A DNA stretch of 64,000 nt from contig CAVPNW010000014.1 of assembly GCA_963706875.1 (NCBI GenBank), positions 62,001-126,000 of the forward strand. The letters are read 5' to 3'. The notes under the pieces are model-generated. The model ran no database searches. It was given only the letters and a program-made list of their open reading frames with translations, and had not been told where the DNA came from. This document shows positions 53,161 through 61,877 of the stretch, one piece after another. Numbering within the stretch: position 1 is the first letter of the stretch; each line of letters starts with the position of its first letter. The position numbers and the translations under genes are program-made. This stretch comes from Prado023 sp963706875 (lineage in GTDB: Bacteria > Actinomycetota > Actinomycetes > S36-B12 > CAIYMF01).

Positions 53161-54132
53161 ATGAGGTACTTCGTGACCGGCGCGACCGGCTTCATCGGTG
53201 GCGTCGTCGTGCGCAAGCTCGTCCAACGTGGTGACGACGTGGTCGCCGCTGTCCGGTACCCGGGCAGGGCCCGCCACCTCGCGGACCAGGGCGTCGAGGT
53301 GGTCCGCGGCGATGTGTCCGACCGCGGCTCGCTCGTGCCCCCGATGCGCGGTGTGGACGGGGTGTTCCACATCGCGGGCTGGTACAAGGTCGGGGTCGAT
53401 GACCGCGACGCCGCGTGGGCGACCAACGTCGACGGCACCCGCAACGTCCTGGACGTGATGGCCGAGCTGGGGATCGCCAAGGGCGTCTACACCTCGACGC
53501 TGGCGGTCAACTCCGACACGCACGGTGTCGAGGTGGACGAGTCCTACCACTTCGTCGGCCGGCACCTGAGCCTCTACGACGCCACCAAGGCCGAGGCCCA
53601 CCGGATCGCGCAGGCCCGGATCGCCGGCGGACTGCCGCTGGTCATCGTGATGCCGGGACTGGTCTACGGCCCTGAGGACACCAGCAGCGTCCGCGCGTCC
53701 CTGCGCAACCTGCTGCGCGGGCGCCTGCCCGCCGTTCCGACCGGCACGGCCTACTGCTGGGCCCACGTCGACGACATCGCCGATGCCCACATCCTCGCGA
53801 TGGACACCGCGAGCGCTGGGCAGACCTACATCATCGCCGGCCCGCCGGCCACGGTCCTGGACGCGATGCGCCTGGCGGCCCGGGTGGCCGGGAAGCGCGC
53901 GCCGATCGGGATCCCCGCGGGTGGGATGCGGGCGATGGCGCCCGTGACCGGCCTGCTGGGCAGGGTGGTGCCACTGCCTGCGGAGTACTCAGCCGAGGGC
54001 CTGCGGGTCATCGCTGGCCCCACGTACCTCGGATCCAACGCCAAGGCCCGTCGGGAGCTGGGCTACGACCCGCGTCCCCTGGAGGTCGGCTGGGCCGACA
54101 CGGTGCGCCACGAGATGGCCACGATGGGCTGA
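53161..54132 (+). CDS. NAD-dependent epimerase/dehydratase family protein
   Basis: A 323-residue extended short-chain dehydrogenase. The NAD(P)-binding motif is FVTGATGFIGGVVVRKL, with Arg in VRYPGRARHL suggesting NADP. The catalytic YxxxK is YDATK (SLYDATKAEAH), with VTSTLAVNSDTHG-like serines ahead, and MPGLVYGPED after. C-terminal residues (GRVVPLPAEYSAEGLRV) resemble dihydroflavonol reductase-like members. Substrate unknown. Confidence 0.88.
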   Translation: MRYFVTGATGFIGGVVVRKLVQRGDDVVAAVRYPGRARHLADQGVEVVRGDVSDRGSLVPPMRGVDGVFHIAGWYKVGVDDRDAAWATNVDGTRNVLDVMAELGIAKGVYTSTLAVNSDTHGVEVDESYHFVGRHLSLYDATKAEAHRIAQARIAGGLPLVIVMPGLVYGPEDTSSVRASLRNLLRGRLPAVPTGTAYCWAHVDDIADAHILAMDTASAGQTYIIAGPPATVLDAMRLAARVAGKRAPIGIPAGGMRAMAPVTGLLGRVVPLPAEYSAEGLRVIAGPTYLGSNAKARRELGYDPRPLEVGWADTVRHEMATMG

Positions 54133-54148
54133 GGCCGGTCCCGGCCTC
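54131..54148 (+). terminator. Short hairpin after the epimerase gene
   Basis: GAGGCCGG (54131-54138) and CCGGCCTC (54141-54148) are perfect complements beginning within the stop codon. More GGCCGG/CCGGCC follows. It lies between convergent genes. Confidence 0.45.
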
Positions 54149-54164
54149 GTTGGCCGGCCCCGGC

Positions 54165-54434
54165 TCAGCGCGTCACGAGCAGCGCCGCCACCACGACAGA
54201 GATGTCCATCGCCGTCACCGCGGCCATCTTCACCTGGAACGAGCGCTTGGCCGTCTTGTGCCGGAACACGCTCATCGCGACCCAGGCCCCCACGGTCCCG
54301 GAGACCGCCGCGGACAGCAGCAGCGCCCGCTCGGAGATCCGCCGCTGACCTGCGCGCGCCCGCTGCTTGTCGACGCCGAACATCGCGAACGAGATGACGT
54401 TCGCGATGACCAGGTAGACGAGGAACCAGGGCAT
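54165..54434 (-). CDS. DUF1294 family membrane protein
   Basis: An 89-residue protein with three hydrophobic segments. The family motif is SFAMFGVDKQRARAGQRRISERALL near the start and VFRHKTAKRSFQVKMA in the middle. DUF1294 proteins are of unknown function and sometimes fused to cold-shock domains; this one is standalone. GAGAGG lies 5 bases before the ATG, and the gene starts 9 bases after the deaminase gene, so both share one transcript. Confidence 0.88.
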   Translation of the reverse strand: MPWFLVYLVIANVISFAMFGVDKQRARAGQRRISERALLLSAAVSGTVGAWVAMSVFRHKTAKRSFQVKMAAVTAMDISVVVAALLVTR

Positions 54435-54443
54435 GTCCGCCTC

Positions 54444-55019
54444 TCAGTGGTGGGCGTTGTACACGATGCCGCCGCGGGCCACGTAGCCTCGCAGCACCGC
54501 GAGGCCCTGGTCGCGCATGACACCGGGAACCACGGTGATGCCGCGGTGGGCGAGCTGGTAGGAGTAGTCCGGCGGCGTGGGCCCCTCGTCGAACCCCACC
54601 GTCGCGATCACATCGCCGGACGTCGTGGAGTACACGACCTCGGCAACGCCGGACCACACGACCGCACCCAGGCACATCGCGCACATCTGGCTGCTGCTGA
54701 TGAGCTGGAACCGCGGCCGTCCGGGGCTCCCGAGGTCGTAGGTGCCCACGACGGCCTGCGCCAGCCCGATCGCGAGCACCTCCGCGTGGGCCAGGCTGGA
54801 GTCCTCCGGGACCACCCGGTTGACCCCCACCGCGATCAGCCGGCCGGACTCCTGCTCGAACACCGCTGCTGCGAACGGCCCGCCCGTGCCCCGGTCGACG
54901 TTGCGCGTCGCCAGGTCGAGGACGAACTCCATCCGATCGGTCAGGTGGGCCAGCGGGTCGGGAGTCGGCAGGTCGCCGACCCAGTCCGGCAGGTGGATGG
55001 TCAAGGTCATCGGCAGCAT
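54444..55019 (-). CDS. CMP/dCMP-type deaminase (guanine/cytidine deaminase-like)
   Basis: A 191-residue zinc deaminase. The zinc motif His-Ala-Glu is in SLAHAEVLAIGLAQA, and the second half is SSSQMCAMCLGAVVWSG (Cys-x2-Cys, with Gln-Met in place of the common Glu-Pro). FAAAVFEQESGRLIAVGVNRVV precedes. Overall it resembles guanine or tRNA adenosine deaminase relatives of the nucleoside deaminase group; the substrate is uncertain. GGAGG sits 5 bases before ATG 55019. Confidence 0.83.
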   Translation of the reverse strand: MLPMTLTIHLPDWVGDLPTPDPLAHLTDRMEFVLDLATRNVDRGTGGPFAAAVFEQESGRLIAVGVNRVVPEDSSLAHAEVLAIGLAQAVVGTYDLGSPGRPRFQLISSSQMCAMCLGAVVWSGVAEVVYSTTSGDVIATVGFDEGPTPPDYSYQLAHRGITVVPGVMRDQGLAVLRGYVARGGIVYNAHH

Positions 55020-55215
55020 GCGAACCTCCGATCGGCGTGGGAGCGACACTACGCCGACGGGCTCAGCCGCCGATGCCCGCAGGCCGTGGGCTGCCCGGGG
55101 ATGGCGCGAGGTGAGCTCGTGAGATCCCGGGGGATTTGGGAACCTACGCGACCGTAACTTACGCTTGGATCGTCGACCGTGAGAGGTGCCCGTGGCGCCC
55201 GGGGAGGAGTTCGTG

Positions 55216-55941
55216 ATGACTGGTGGCACCCAGAGCGCCCACACTGGGCGGATGGATCCTGACGCTGCCGCAGCGCCCCACGACGGTGCCCCGGCCGTCC
55301 ACGGGGTGGCGGCGCTGAAGCCCAAGCTGCGCGGATGGCTGCACTTCGGCGCAGCACCCCTCGCGTTCGTCCTCGGCCTCGTCCTGATGGTCGTCACGCC
55401 CACCGTGGGCCTGCGCGCGGCCGTGGCGGTGTACGTGCTGACCACCGTCCTGCTGTTCGGGGTCAGTGCCGCGTACCACCTGGGCGCCGGGTCGGCGCGG
55501 GTCAACGACTTCCTGCACAAGCTGGACCACGCCAACATCTACCTGTTCATCGCCGGCTCGTACACCCCCTTCGCGGCAGCCCTTCCCTCCGCGACGCTGC
55601 GGTGGACGATCCTCGCGCTGGTGTGGGGGATCGCCCTGGTCGGGCTGATCGTCCGGGTCGCCTGGACATCGGCCCCGCGCTGGCTGGTGACCGGCTCCTA
55701 CCTCGCGCTGGGCTGGGTCGCGATCTTCTTCCTCCCGGCCTTCTACCGGGACCTCGGGGCCGCCACCGTCGCGCTCCTGGCGATCGGCGGCGTCCTGTAC
55801 TCCGTCGGGGGTGTTGTCTACGCCCGGAAGAAGCCCAACCCGCATCCGGAGTGGTTCGGGTTCCACGAGCTCTTCCACGCGTTCACGATCGCGGCCTACC
55901 TGGTGCAGTACGTCGCCGTCGCGATGGTCGTCACCTCCTGA
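55216..55941 (+). CDS. Hemolysin III family (TrhA-like) membrane protein
   Basis: A 241-residue PAQR-type membrane protein with seven helices. Family residues are KPKLRGWLHFGAAPLAFVLG, the His motif in SAAYHLGAGS, FLHKLDHANIYLFIAGSYTPF and the C-terminal HPEWFGFHELFHAFTIAAY, the metal-binding His set. Functions in membrane lipid homeostasis have been proposed. GGGGAGGAG precedes ATG 55216. The last nine residues VAVAMVVTS are encoded by the first copy of a 32-bp tandem repeat. Confidence 0.9.
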   Translation: MTGGTQSAHTGRMDPDAAAAPHDGAPAVHGVAALKPKLRGWLHFGAAPLAFVLGLVLMVVTPTVGLRAAVAVYVLTTVLLFGVSAAYHLGAGSARVNDFLHKLDHANIYLFIAGSYTPFAAALPSATLRWTILALVWGIALVGLIVRVAWTSAPRWLVTGSYLALGWVAIFFLPAFYRDLGAATVALLAIGGVLYSVGGVVYARKKPNPHPEWFGFHELFHAFTIAAYLVQYVAVAMVVTS

Positions 55942-56006
55942 GGGTCGCCGTGGCGATGGTCGTCACCTCCTGAGGGTCGCCGTGGCAATGGTCGTCACCT
56001 CCTGAG
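55911..56006 (+). repeat. Three tandem 32-bp repeats supplying the same C-terminus in all frames
   Basis: Copies at 55911-55942, 55943-55974 and 55975-56006 differ at only three positions. Each encodes VAVAMVVTS (or near) followed by TGA. Because 32 is not a multiple of three, copies 1, 2 and 3 present this ending in three different frames, with stops at 55941, 55973 and 56005. Only copy 1 is used by the intact gene. Confidence 0.9.
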
Positions 56007-56077
56007 GGTCGGCGGTTCGCGGGCGAGGTGGCCTAGCATGGCCACGGTCGTGCACACCCCGCCCAGGAGGTCCGTCG

Positions 56078-58147
56078 ATGGTTGAGGTCAAGCCCGCATG
56101 GACGTTCGTCCGGGAGCGGCGCTACCTCGCGCTGCGCACAGGAGTCGCGACCGCCGTGGCCAGCGTCGGCCCGTCCTTCGCGCGTGGACTGCTGCCCCGT
56201 TCGACCACCGACCAGGCGATGGTCACCGGTGCGACCGCCGCCTACGCACTGGGCTTCTCCGCCCTGGGGCTGTCGATCGCCGAGGCGGTCTCGGAGATCA
56301 TCGTGAACAACCGGCAGGGGGGGAACCCGGAGAACATCGCACTCGCAGCCTCGGGGATCGTTGCCGCGGGGGGAATCGCCGTCATCGCCGCGGTCCCCGA
56401 CGACAACAGCGTCTCGCTGCCGCTTGCCACGGCCCAGTCGGTGGCGCGCGTGGTGACGGTCGGGGCGGTGGCCGGGGCCCTCGTCGTGGGTTCGGACCGG
56501 ATCCTGGACCGCGTTGTCGGCGAGCGGGCGCTGCCCGTCAACCTCCTGATCGCGGGGGCACTGGGCGCGGCGACGGGCGGGGTCACCGTCGCCCTGCGCA
56601 ACGTGCGCGCGAAGAAGCACGGCGAGGGGCGCCCGGCCGAGCGCAAGGCCGTTGCTGTCGAGCGCAACCCGAAGCAGCTGGGCCGCTCGGTGGCCATGGG
56701 CGGGGCGGTCGCGGGCGGGTTGGTCGCCCTGGCGGGCGTCCAGTTCGGGATCGCCGAGGGGACCCCGATCGTGGTGTCGAAGCTGATGGGCCGCCCGGCC
56801 AACCCGGTGACGCCGCTGGTCGGGCACGTCGCCGCCGCCACGCTGATTGCCGTGACGGGGGGCATCCTGCTCAACAGGGTCCGCTGGCACGTGATGCGCG
56901 CCGACGATGTCGTCGAGCCCGCCTACCCCGACGCGCCCACGAACCCGCACGTCACCGCCGGGCCGAACAGTGTCGTGGCGTTCGACGCGATCGGCAAGGA
57001 GGGCCGGCGCTTCGTGCTGATGACACTGACCCCCGAGCAGATCACCGAGGTGATGGGGGAACCGGCGAAGTCCCCGGTGCGGGCAGTCGCCGGCTTCGGC
57101 AGCGCGTCGACCGCGCAGGACCGGGCCAAGATCGCGCTGGCGGAGCTCGAACGACTGGGCGGCTTCGAGCGCTCATTGATCGTTGTGGCCGCGCCCACGG
57201 GGGTCGGCTACGTCAACTACTCCTTCGCCGAGGCGGTCGAGTACCTGACTAGGGGGGACTGCGCCATCGTCGTCCCGCAGTACGCCCTCGTGCCCAGCGC
57301 GCTGGCTCTCAAGGAGACCCGCGAGGGCGAGGCCCAGCAGGAGCTGATCCTGGCGGGCATCCGCGACCGCATCGCGGCGATGCCCGAGTCCAGCCGCCCC
57401 CGCCTCGTGCAGTTCGGTGAGAGCCTGGGCGCTGAGGTGGCCCTCGACGTCGCGGCCGGGGGAACGAACCGCTTCGAGGAGCTCGGCGTCGAGCGGGGCC
57501 TCTACCTCGGCACGCCGTTCCGCACGGCGCTGTGGGCGAGCTGGTTCTCCGAGCGGCCACTGGTCGATCCGAAGGGCCTGATCGGTCTGGTCTCCCAGGC
57601 CAGTGAGATCGCCGACCTCCCCGAGAGCGCGCGACACGTGATGGTGATCCACCACGACGACCCGATCAACAAGTTCGACTACGCCGCACTGGTGCGCGCC
57701 CCCTGGTGGATGGGTCCGGCTGAGACCCGTCCCCCCGGAGTCCCGCGCGAGACCGCCTTCCGGCCGGTCATCACGTTCATCATCACCCTGATCGACCTCA
57801 AGAACGGCATGAACTCCAAGCCGGGGCAGTTCGTCCGCCAGGGCCACGACTACCGGATCGAGCTGCGCGAGGCCGTGCAGCGCACTTATGTCCTGCCCGC
57901 CACCGACGAGCAGGCCGAGCGCATCGAGGAGGCCCTGCGCGACAACGAGCGCGAGTGGGCGACCCGGCGGATGGTGGCCTCGCGGTTCGCCACGGCCCGC
58001 GACGCCGTCAAGGCGCAGTTCGCCCGATGGGGCCAGGACTCCGACTCCATGGACCTCGACGGCCTGACCGCCGCCGAGCTGGCACGGGGTGGGGCCGCCC
58101 GGACCGCCGGGATGGCACAGGCTGAATCAGGTCCACCGCCGGAGTAA
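56078..58147 (+). CDS. Membrane-anchored alpha/beta hydrolase (Abhydrolase_9 family)
   Basis: A 689-residue protein. The N-terminal half has about seven hydrophobic segments (for example AMVTGATAAYALGFSALGL, NIALAASGIVAAGGIAVIAAV). The C-terminal half (about residues 280-640) is an alpha/beta hydrolase with nucleophile Ser in RLVQFGESLGAEVAL and conserved PTGVGYVNYSFAEAVEYL, ending in DYRIELREAVQRTY. It is a common actinobacterial family with unknown substrate, acting at the membrane. AGGAGG lies 7 bases before the ATG. The next gene, GH13, begins 35 bases after it. Confidence 0.87.
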   Translation: MVEVKPAWTFVRERRYLALRTGVATAVASVGPSFARGLLPRSTTDQAMVTGATAAYALGFSALGLSIAEAVSEIIVNNRQGGNPENIALAASGIVAAGGIAVIAAVPDDNSVSLPLATAQSVARVVTVGAVAGALVVGSDRILDRVVGERALPVNLLIAGALGAATGGVTVALRNVRAKKHGEGRPAERKAVAVERNPKQLGRSVAMGGAVAGGLVALAGVQFGIAEGTPIVVSKLMGRPANPVTPLVGHVAAATLIAVTGGILLNRVRWHVMRADDVVEPAYPDAPTNPHVTAGPNSVVAFDAIGKEGRRFVLMTLTPEQITEVMGEPAKSPVRAVAGFGSASTAQDRAKIALAELERLGGFERSLIVVAAPTGVGYVNYSFAEAVEYLTRGDCAIVVPQYALVPSALALKETREGEAQQELILAGIRDRIAAMPESSRPRLVQFGESLGAEVALDVAAGGTNRFEELGVERGLYLGTPFRTALWASWFSERPLVDPKGLIGLVSQASEIADLPESARHVMVIHHDDPINKFDYAALVRAPWWMGPAETRPPGVPRETAFRPVITFIITLIDLKNGMNSKPGQFVRQGHDYRIELREAVQRTYVLPATDEQAERIEEALRDNEREWATRRMVASRFATARDAVKAQFARWGQDSDSMDLDGLTAAELARGGAARTAGMAQAESGPPPE

Positions 58148-58182
58148 CGTCCTGGGGCGAGTTCGAACTGCCCAGGAGGCCG

Positions 58183-59748
58183 ATGATGCGCACCCCGCCC
58201 GAGCCCACGTTCGGTCCCGGTGACGGGGTGGACTTCGCCAACCACTTCGATCGTGAGCTGGCTGGGGTGTTCGAGCGCCGCGAGGCTGATTGGCGCAACG
58301 GCGCGGTGGTCTACCAGGTGCTGGTCGACCGGTTCGCCCCACCCGAGGACCTCGAGGCCAAGCGGCACCTGTACCCGGCACCCAAGCGGCTGCGCGCCTG
58401 GGACGAGGTGCCGACCCGGGGCGAGTACCTCGAGGAGGCGAAGCTGTGGAGCCACGAGATCGACTTCTGGGGCGGTGACCTCGCAAGCACCCGCAGCCGA
58501 CTGGATCACATCCAGGGCCTCGGCGCGGACGTGCTCTACCTGAACCCGATCCACCTTGCCTTCACCAACCACAGCTACGACTCGTTGGACTACGCGCAGG
58601 TGGCGCCCCAGTTCGGCACCCGCCAGGACGTCATCGACCTGGCCGAGACGTTGCACGGCCTCGGGATGAAGCTGGTGCTCGACGGGGTGTTCAACCACAT
58701 GGGCCGCAACTCCGAGATGTTCCGAAGTGCTGAGTCCGACCCGAGCAGCCGCTATCGGGACTGGTTCGACTTCGGTGAGCAGTTCCCCGGCGGCGTGCGC
58801 ACCTGGTGGCTCGCCGAGAACCTGCCGGAACTGGTGATGGAGAACCCAGCGGTCCAGGAGTACGTCTACGCCGCGCACGACTCGATCGTGCGCAGCTACC
58901 TGCGCGATGGAACCGACGGGTGGCGCCTGGATGTCGCTGTCGACACCGGGTTCCGCTACCTCGAGCAGCTCACGAACGCCGCACACGAGGAGAAGCCCGG
59001 ATCGCTGGTCGTGGGCGAGATCGCCACGTACCCCCGTGAGTGGTTCCCGTCGGTGGACGCGGTGATGAACTTCGCCCTGCGCGAGATCCTCCTGGAGACG
59101 GCCAACCACCGGATCGCGCCTGCGCACGCGCTGCGGATGATCGACCGCCTGATCGGCGAGGCCGACTTCGAGCACATCCTCAAGTCCTGGATCTTCCTGG
59201 AGAACCACGACACCGCGCGGCTGGCCACGACGGTGCCCGACCCGGACGCCAGGCGGATGGCCCAGGTGCTCCAGTTCACCCTGCCCGGGGCGCCCAACCT
59301 GTACTACGGCTGCGAGGTCGGCATGGCTGGCGGCGATGATCCGGAGATGCGGGCCCCCATGCGCTGGGACCTGGTCACGGAGGACAACCCCTCGTTGGCG
59401 TGGACCCGGCAGCTGATCGACCTGCACCAGTCGCGCCGGGCGTTGCGGGTGGGGCAGTTCCGGACCCTGACCACCGACCGGCTGATCGGATACGAGCGCT
59501 ACACCGACCGGATCGCCGACTCCGTGTTCGTGCTGGCCAATCCATCGGGCGAGGACGTCACCGAATGGGTCCAGCTGCCGAACTCGAAGCTGATGAACCC
59601 GTTCTGGATGCTCGACCTGCTCGGCGATTCCGACGTGCGCCTGCGCAACGGGCTGATCCGCGTCTCACTCCCGGCCGACGGTTTCCTGGTCCTCGCCGCG
59701 GAGATCCACCCGGAGGGCGGCTACTCCTCATACAAGCGGGTCCAGTAG
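58183..59748 (+). CDS. Alpha-amylase family glycosidase (GH13)
   Basis: A 521-residue GH13 enzyme without a signal peptide, so cytoplasmic. Conserved regions are LVLDGVFNHMG (region I), nucleophile Asp250 in GWRLDVAVDTG, acid/base Glu279 in VVGEIATYP and Asp343 in FLENHDTARL. An N-terminal stretch of 60 residues precedes the barrel, and a small beta domain ends the protein. It cleaves or transfers alpha-1,4/1,6-glucosidic bonds; the set resembles maltogenic or cyclomaltodextrinase-type enzymes. AGGAGG is 3 bases before the first ATG and 6 before the next (58186), which may be the true start. Confidence 0.92.
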   Translation: MMRTPPEPTFGPGDGVDFANHFDRELAGVFERREADWRNGAVVYQVLVDRFAPPEDLEAKRHLYPAPKRLRAWDEVPTRGEYLEEAKLWSHEIDFWGGDLASTRSRLDHIQGLGADVLYLNPIHLAFTNHSYDSLDYAQVAPQFGTRQDVIDLAETLHGLGMKLVLDGVFNHMGRNSEMFRSAESDPSSRYRDWFDFGEQFPGGVRTWWLAENLPELVMENPAVQEYVYAAHDSIVRSYLRDGTDGWRLDVAVDTGFRYLEQLTNAAHEEKPGSLVVGEIATYPREWFPSVDAVMNFALREILLETANHRIAPAHALRMIDRLIGEADFEHILKSWIFLENHDTARLATTVPDPDARRMAQVLQFTLPGAPNLYYGCEVGMAGGDDPEMRAPMRWDLVTEDNPSLAWTRQLIDLHQSRRALRVGQFRTLTTDRLIGYERYTDRIADSVFVLANPSGEDVTEWVQLPNSKLMNPFWMLDLLGDSDVRLRNGLIRVSLPADGFLVLAAEIHPEGGYSSYKRVQ

Positions 59749-59766
59749 CGGACCACGGTGGTCGGG

Positions 59767-61056
59767 CTACGGGTGGATGAACTGCCCTGAGGACAGCCGT
59801 GCGGCCTCGTCGCGGCACCACAGGGCGATCAGCCCGCGGTAGTGCTCGATGAACGTGTCGTGCTCGTGCGGCGGGAACGTCGCACGGACGGTGTCCACGA
59901 TCACGGCGTCCATCTCGGGCCCGCTGAACCACTCGAGGGCGATCTGGTCGAAGTTGCGCAGCCGGGAGTCGCACCAGTCGTAGTACCGGTCGGCCTCGAA
60001 GTACTCGTCTGACAGCTTGCGGTAGCGGGTGAGCTTCTCCTCGTAGGTCAGGTCGTCGCGGTCGGCGATCGCGTTGTACCGGGAGGACTGCATGTCCACG
60101 GTCGTGGGTCGCTGCGTCACCAGGCAGTAGGCGCTCCACTTGACCAGCGCCTTCATCGCCCACGGGAAGTAGTAGTGCAGCGAGGTGATCGCCACGTCGG
60201 GGCACGCGTTGGCGTAGTCGATCGGGTACACCTGATCGGGCTGGCCGTCCGTGCCGCGCTTGACCAGCATCTCGCAGGAGTTGAACTCCCACTTGAAGAA
60301 GGCGTTGACGGTCCGGTTGATCGTGATGCACTCCTCGCCGGCCTGCGGTGAGAGGAAGTCGTGGTCCACGGCGTAGCGCGCGTGCATCGGCTCGTCGGGC
60401 AGGAAGTGCATGACCATCGTCTCGGGCCCGATCGACAGTGAGCGGGCGAACACGTCGTGGGGCTCGGCGGCCTGCAGGTGCATGAGCATCTCACCGGAGT
60501 CGTCGTAGGCGCGGAACAGGTCTGCCTGGGTGTCGATGCGCGAGACCCCCCGCCAGCCACCTCCGTCGAAGGGCTTCATGTACATCGGGTACCCCACTGG
60601 CTCGGCCAGTGCCGCGAGGTCGAACGGCCGGTTGTAGCGCTCGGCGGTGTAGGCGTACTTCGCATGGTCGAGCGGGTTCTTGTAGGGCACAAGGACGGTC
60701 TCGGGGATCTTCATCCCCAGGCGCATCATCGCGCAGTAGGCCGAGTGCTTCTCCATCGACTGGAAGGTGAAGGGGCTGTTGAGCAGGTACACGTCGTCCA
60801 TCAGGGCGACCTTCTTCAGCCACTCCCGGGGCACGTAGTACCAGTAGGCGAGGCGATCGATGACCAGCTCCTGCCGGGGCTTGTCGCGCAGGTTGAACGG
60901 CTCGATGGTCGTCCGCTCGGTCTCGATCACATGAGTGGTCCCGTGGGCGTCGGGGATCGGGCCGAGGGCGCGCACCAGGGACTCGAAGGCCACCGGCCAG
61001 TCGTTCTCGGTGCCCAGGAGCAGTCCCACCAGGTGCGAGCGGGTCGTGGCGTCCAT
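59767..61056 (-). CDS. ATP-grasp domain protein of unknown function
   Basis: A 429-residue protein with ATP-grasp features: VGYPMYMKPFDGGGWRGVSRI (nucleotide-binding Lys and Gly loop), FARSLSIGPETMVMHFLP and a metal-binding region YPIDYANACPDVAITSLHYYFPWAM. It starts MDATTRSHLVGLLLG and ends with CRDEAARLSSGQFIHP. ATP-grasp enzymes join a carboxylate to an amine or thiol with ATP. Its own substrate is unknown. It is the third gene in an operon after two alpha/beta hydrolases. GGAGG precedes the ATG by 5 bases. Confidence 0.7.
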   Translation of the reverse strand: MDATTRSHLVGLLLGTENDWPVAFESLVRALGPIPDAHGTTHVIETERTTIEPFNLRDKPRQELVIDRLAYWYYVPREWLKKVALMDDVYLLNSPFTFQSMEKHSAYCAMMRLGMKIPETVLVPYKNPLDHAKYAYTAERYNRPFDLAALAEPVGYPMYMKPFDGGGWRGVSRIDTQADLFRAYDDSGEMLMHLQAAEPHDVFARSLSIGPETMVMHFLPDEPMHARYAVDHDFLSPQAGEECITINRTVNAFFKWEFNSCEMLVKRGTDGQPDQVYPIDYANACPDVAITSLHYYFPWAMKALVKWSAYCLVTQRPTTVDMQSSRYNAIADRDDLTYEEKLTRYRKLSDEYFEADRYYDWCDSRLRNFDQIALEWFSGPEMDAVIVDTVRATFPPHEHDTFIEHYRGLIALWCRDEAARLSSGQFIHP

Positions 61057-61116
61057 CGTGTCCTCCGGTACTCGGGTGGGGGTCGGGTGGTCGGGGCGGT
61101 GGGGAGGGTCGAGTCC

Positions 61117-61860
61117 TCAGAGTGCTGCCAGGTGCTTGACGGCCATGCGCTGCCACGAGGGCCAGTCGTGCGGGGTGTCGGTGCCCCAGACGTCCAGCTC
61201 GCAGGGGATCGCCTTGGCCCACAGGGCCTGCGCGAGCGCCCACGACGACGGCAGCGCCCGGGTCGGGTGCTCCTCGAAGGCCCCCGAGCCGACCACCAGC
61301 TGGATGAACACGCGACTGCGCAGCCAGTCGAGGTGGTCGCCGTACAGGTTGGGGACGTAGGCCGCGGGGTTGTTGAAGTACAGGGCGTCACCCATCTCGC
61401 CCCAGGCATGCCAGCTGCCCGGGTCGTAGTTGCCCGACATCCCGATCGCGTGCGGGAACAGGTCCGCCCGGCGCAGCGCGAGGTTCACCGCGTGGAAGGC
61501 GCCCATGCTTGCCCCGGCGGTCACGATCGGGACGTACCCGCCGCAGTCGTTGTGGATCGCCGCGGCCACCTGGTCGGTGATCCACGCGTGGTAGGCGTCG
61601 TGGCGCCGGGCCCGCTCCTCGCTGGGGATCGAGGTGTTGGACCAGGACGCGTGGTCGTTGGCGTCGACCGCGTAGACCTTGATCCGCCCGGCCTCGATCG
61701 CCGGAGCCAGGACATGGATGATCCCGTGATCCTCCATGTCGTAGGCGCTCCCGCCCTCGCAGGGGAAGTACAGCACCGGGGTTCCCCAGTGGCCGTAGGC
61801 CACGACGTGACCCGAGGCCTCGAGCGTGGGGGACCAGACCTGCCACTCGTCACGCCGCAT
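61117..61860 (-). CDS. Alpha/beta hydrolase (esterase D-like)
   Basis: A 247-residue cytoplasmic hydrolase of the esterase family. The GxSxG nucleophile motif is TAGASMGAFHA. The acid is likely near CELDVWGTDTPHDW, which also holds the catalytic His. Signature VYAVDANDHASWSNTSIP occurs in related actinobacterial proteins. CAGACT lies 6 bases before ATG 61860, which may allow leaderless expression. It follows the longer esterase by 17 bases, so one operon is likely. The substrate is unknown. Confidence 0.85.
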   Translation of the reverse strand: MRRDEWQVWSPTLEASGHVVAYGHWGTPVLYFPCEGGSAYDMEDHGIIHVLAPAIEAGRIKVYAVDANDHASWSNTSIPSEERARRHDAYHAWITDQVAAAIHNDCGGYVPIVTAGASMGAFHAVNLALRRADLFPHAIGMSGNYDPGSWHAWGEMGDALYFNNPAAYVPNLYGDHLDWLRSRVFIQLVVGSGAFEEHPTRALPSSWALAQALWAKAIPCELDVWGTDTPHDWPSWQRMAVKHLAAL

Positions 61861-61877
61861 GCGCGCAGTCTGTCGCG

